Source: Rhodobacter sp. (lineage in GTDB: Bacteria > Pseudomonadota > Alphaproteobacteria > Rhodobacterales > Rhodobacteraceae). Taken from it: a stretch of DNA of 14,006 bases. Below, in pieces: positions 13,882 through 14,006 of the stretch. The stretch's first letter is position 1; each line of letters begins with the position of its first letter. The notes under the pieces were generated by a model. The model worked only from the letters and a program-made list of their open reading frames with translations. It was not told the DNA's origin and did no database searches. The DNA lies in contig PNNE01000037.1 in the NCBI GenBank assembly GCA_013824055.1, positions 1 through 14,006 of the forward strand. Direction: 5' to 3'. The translations under genes were made by a program, and so were the position numbers.

Positions 13882-14006
13882 ATGAAGGTTGCGAACTCGC
13901 TCCGCTCGCTGAAGACGCGTCATCGCGATTGCCAGGTCGTGCGCCGCAAGGGCCGCGTCTATGTGATCAACAAGACGCAGAAGCGCTACAAGGCCCGCCA
14001 GGGCTG
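13882..14006 (+). CDS. rpmJ: 50S ribosomal protein L36 (last stop base outside window)
   Basis: The 41-residue product begins MKVANSLRSLKTRHRDCQVV and ends with KRYKARQG. It is the small zinc-ribbon type ribosomal protein of the large subunit. This is the longer, zinc-ligand-poor version: only Cys17 is seen, so the four-ligand C-x2-C site of the classical form is missing. That matches the C-minus form typical of Alphaproteobacteria. AAGGAG (13869-13874) lies seven bases before the ATG. The reading frame reaches TG at 14005-14006, so only the last base of the stop codon falls outside. Confidence 0.95.
   Translation, partial: MKVANSLRSLKTRHRDCQVVRRKGRVYVINKTQKRYKARQG

Overview
The window is about 14 kb of GC-rich, densely packed chromosome from an alphaproteobacterium, most probably a member of the Rhodobacteraceae (Paracoccus/Rhodobacter-like). 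The grounds are protein style and gene set: a 366-residue AroC, a 41-residue L36, a DinB polymerase with an N-terminal CxxC/CxxC motif, a DUF2853-like tail, and GTG/TTG starts. The assignment rests on recognition, not on a database search. I see no insertion sequence, phage gene, CRISPR array or rRNA.

Layout. Positions 1-121 (+) hold the end of a DUF2853-like gene, followed by an intrinsic terminator. A gap at 122-501 carries a second strong rightward terminator (326-366) that belongs to no visible gene, so it may end a small RNA. aroC lies at 502-1602 (-). The divergent region 1603-1965 contains a GCACGGGGCTTTG-type tandem repeat, a TTGACA box and several small inverted repeats. A terC-family membrane protein gene (1966-2987, +) is interrupted by an apparent one-base deletion. 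A UUCG-loop hairpin at 3019-3042 separates it from the convergent operon.

The main accessory feature is a seven-gene, tightly coupled operon on the minus strand, transcribed from 11311 down to 3046. In order of transcription it encodes a GSCFA-domain protein, an SGNH/GDSL-like protein, a LamG-like lectin-fold protein, an alpha/beta-hydrolase with a second apparent one-base deletion, a family-2-like glycosyltransferase, an unrecognised 472-residue protein, and a formylglycine-type sulfatase fused to C-terminal RTX calcium-binding repeats. Every junction except one overlaps or abuts. None of the seven proteins has an obvious Sec signal, and the last looks like a type I secretion substrate. The combination suggests synthesis, decoration or remodelling of a sulfated or esterified surface glycan, but no pathway is known to me for this exact set.

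To the right, dinB (11428-12684, +) diverges from the operon and converges on an N-formylglutamate amidohydrolase gene (12706-13572, -). The window ends with a well-supported promoter, tRNA-Val(GAC) at 13736-13810, and rpmJ (13882 to the window end, lacking only the last base of its stop codon).

Two independent one-base deletions in otherwise intact genes within 14 kb raise the possibility of base-calling error, so the broken frames should be treated as provisional.
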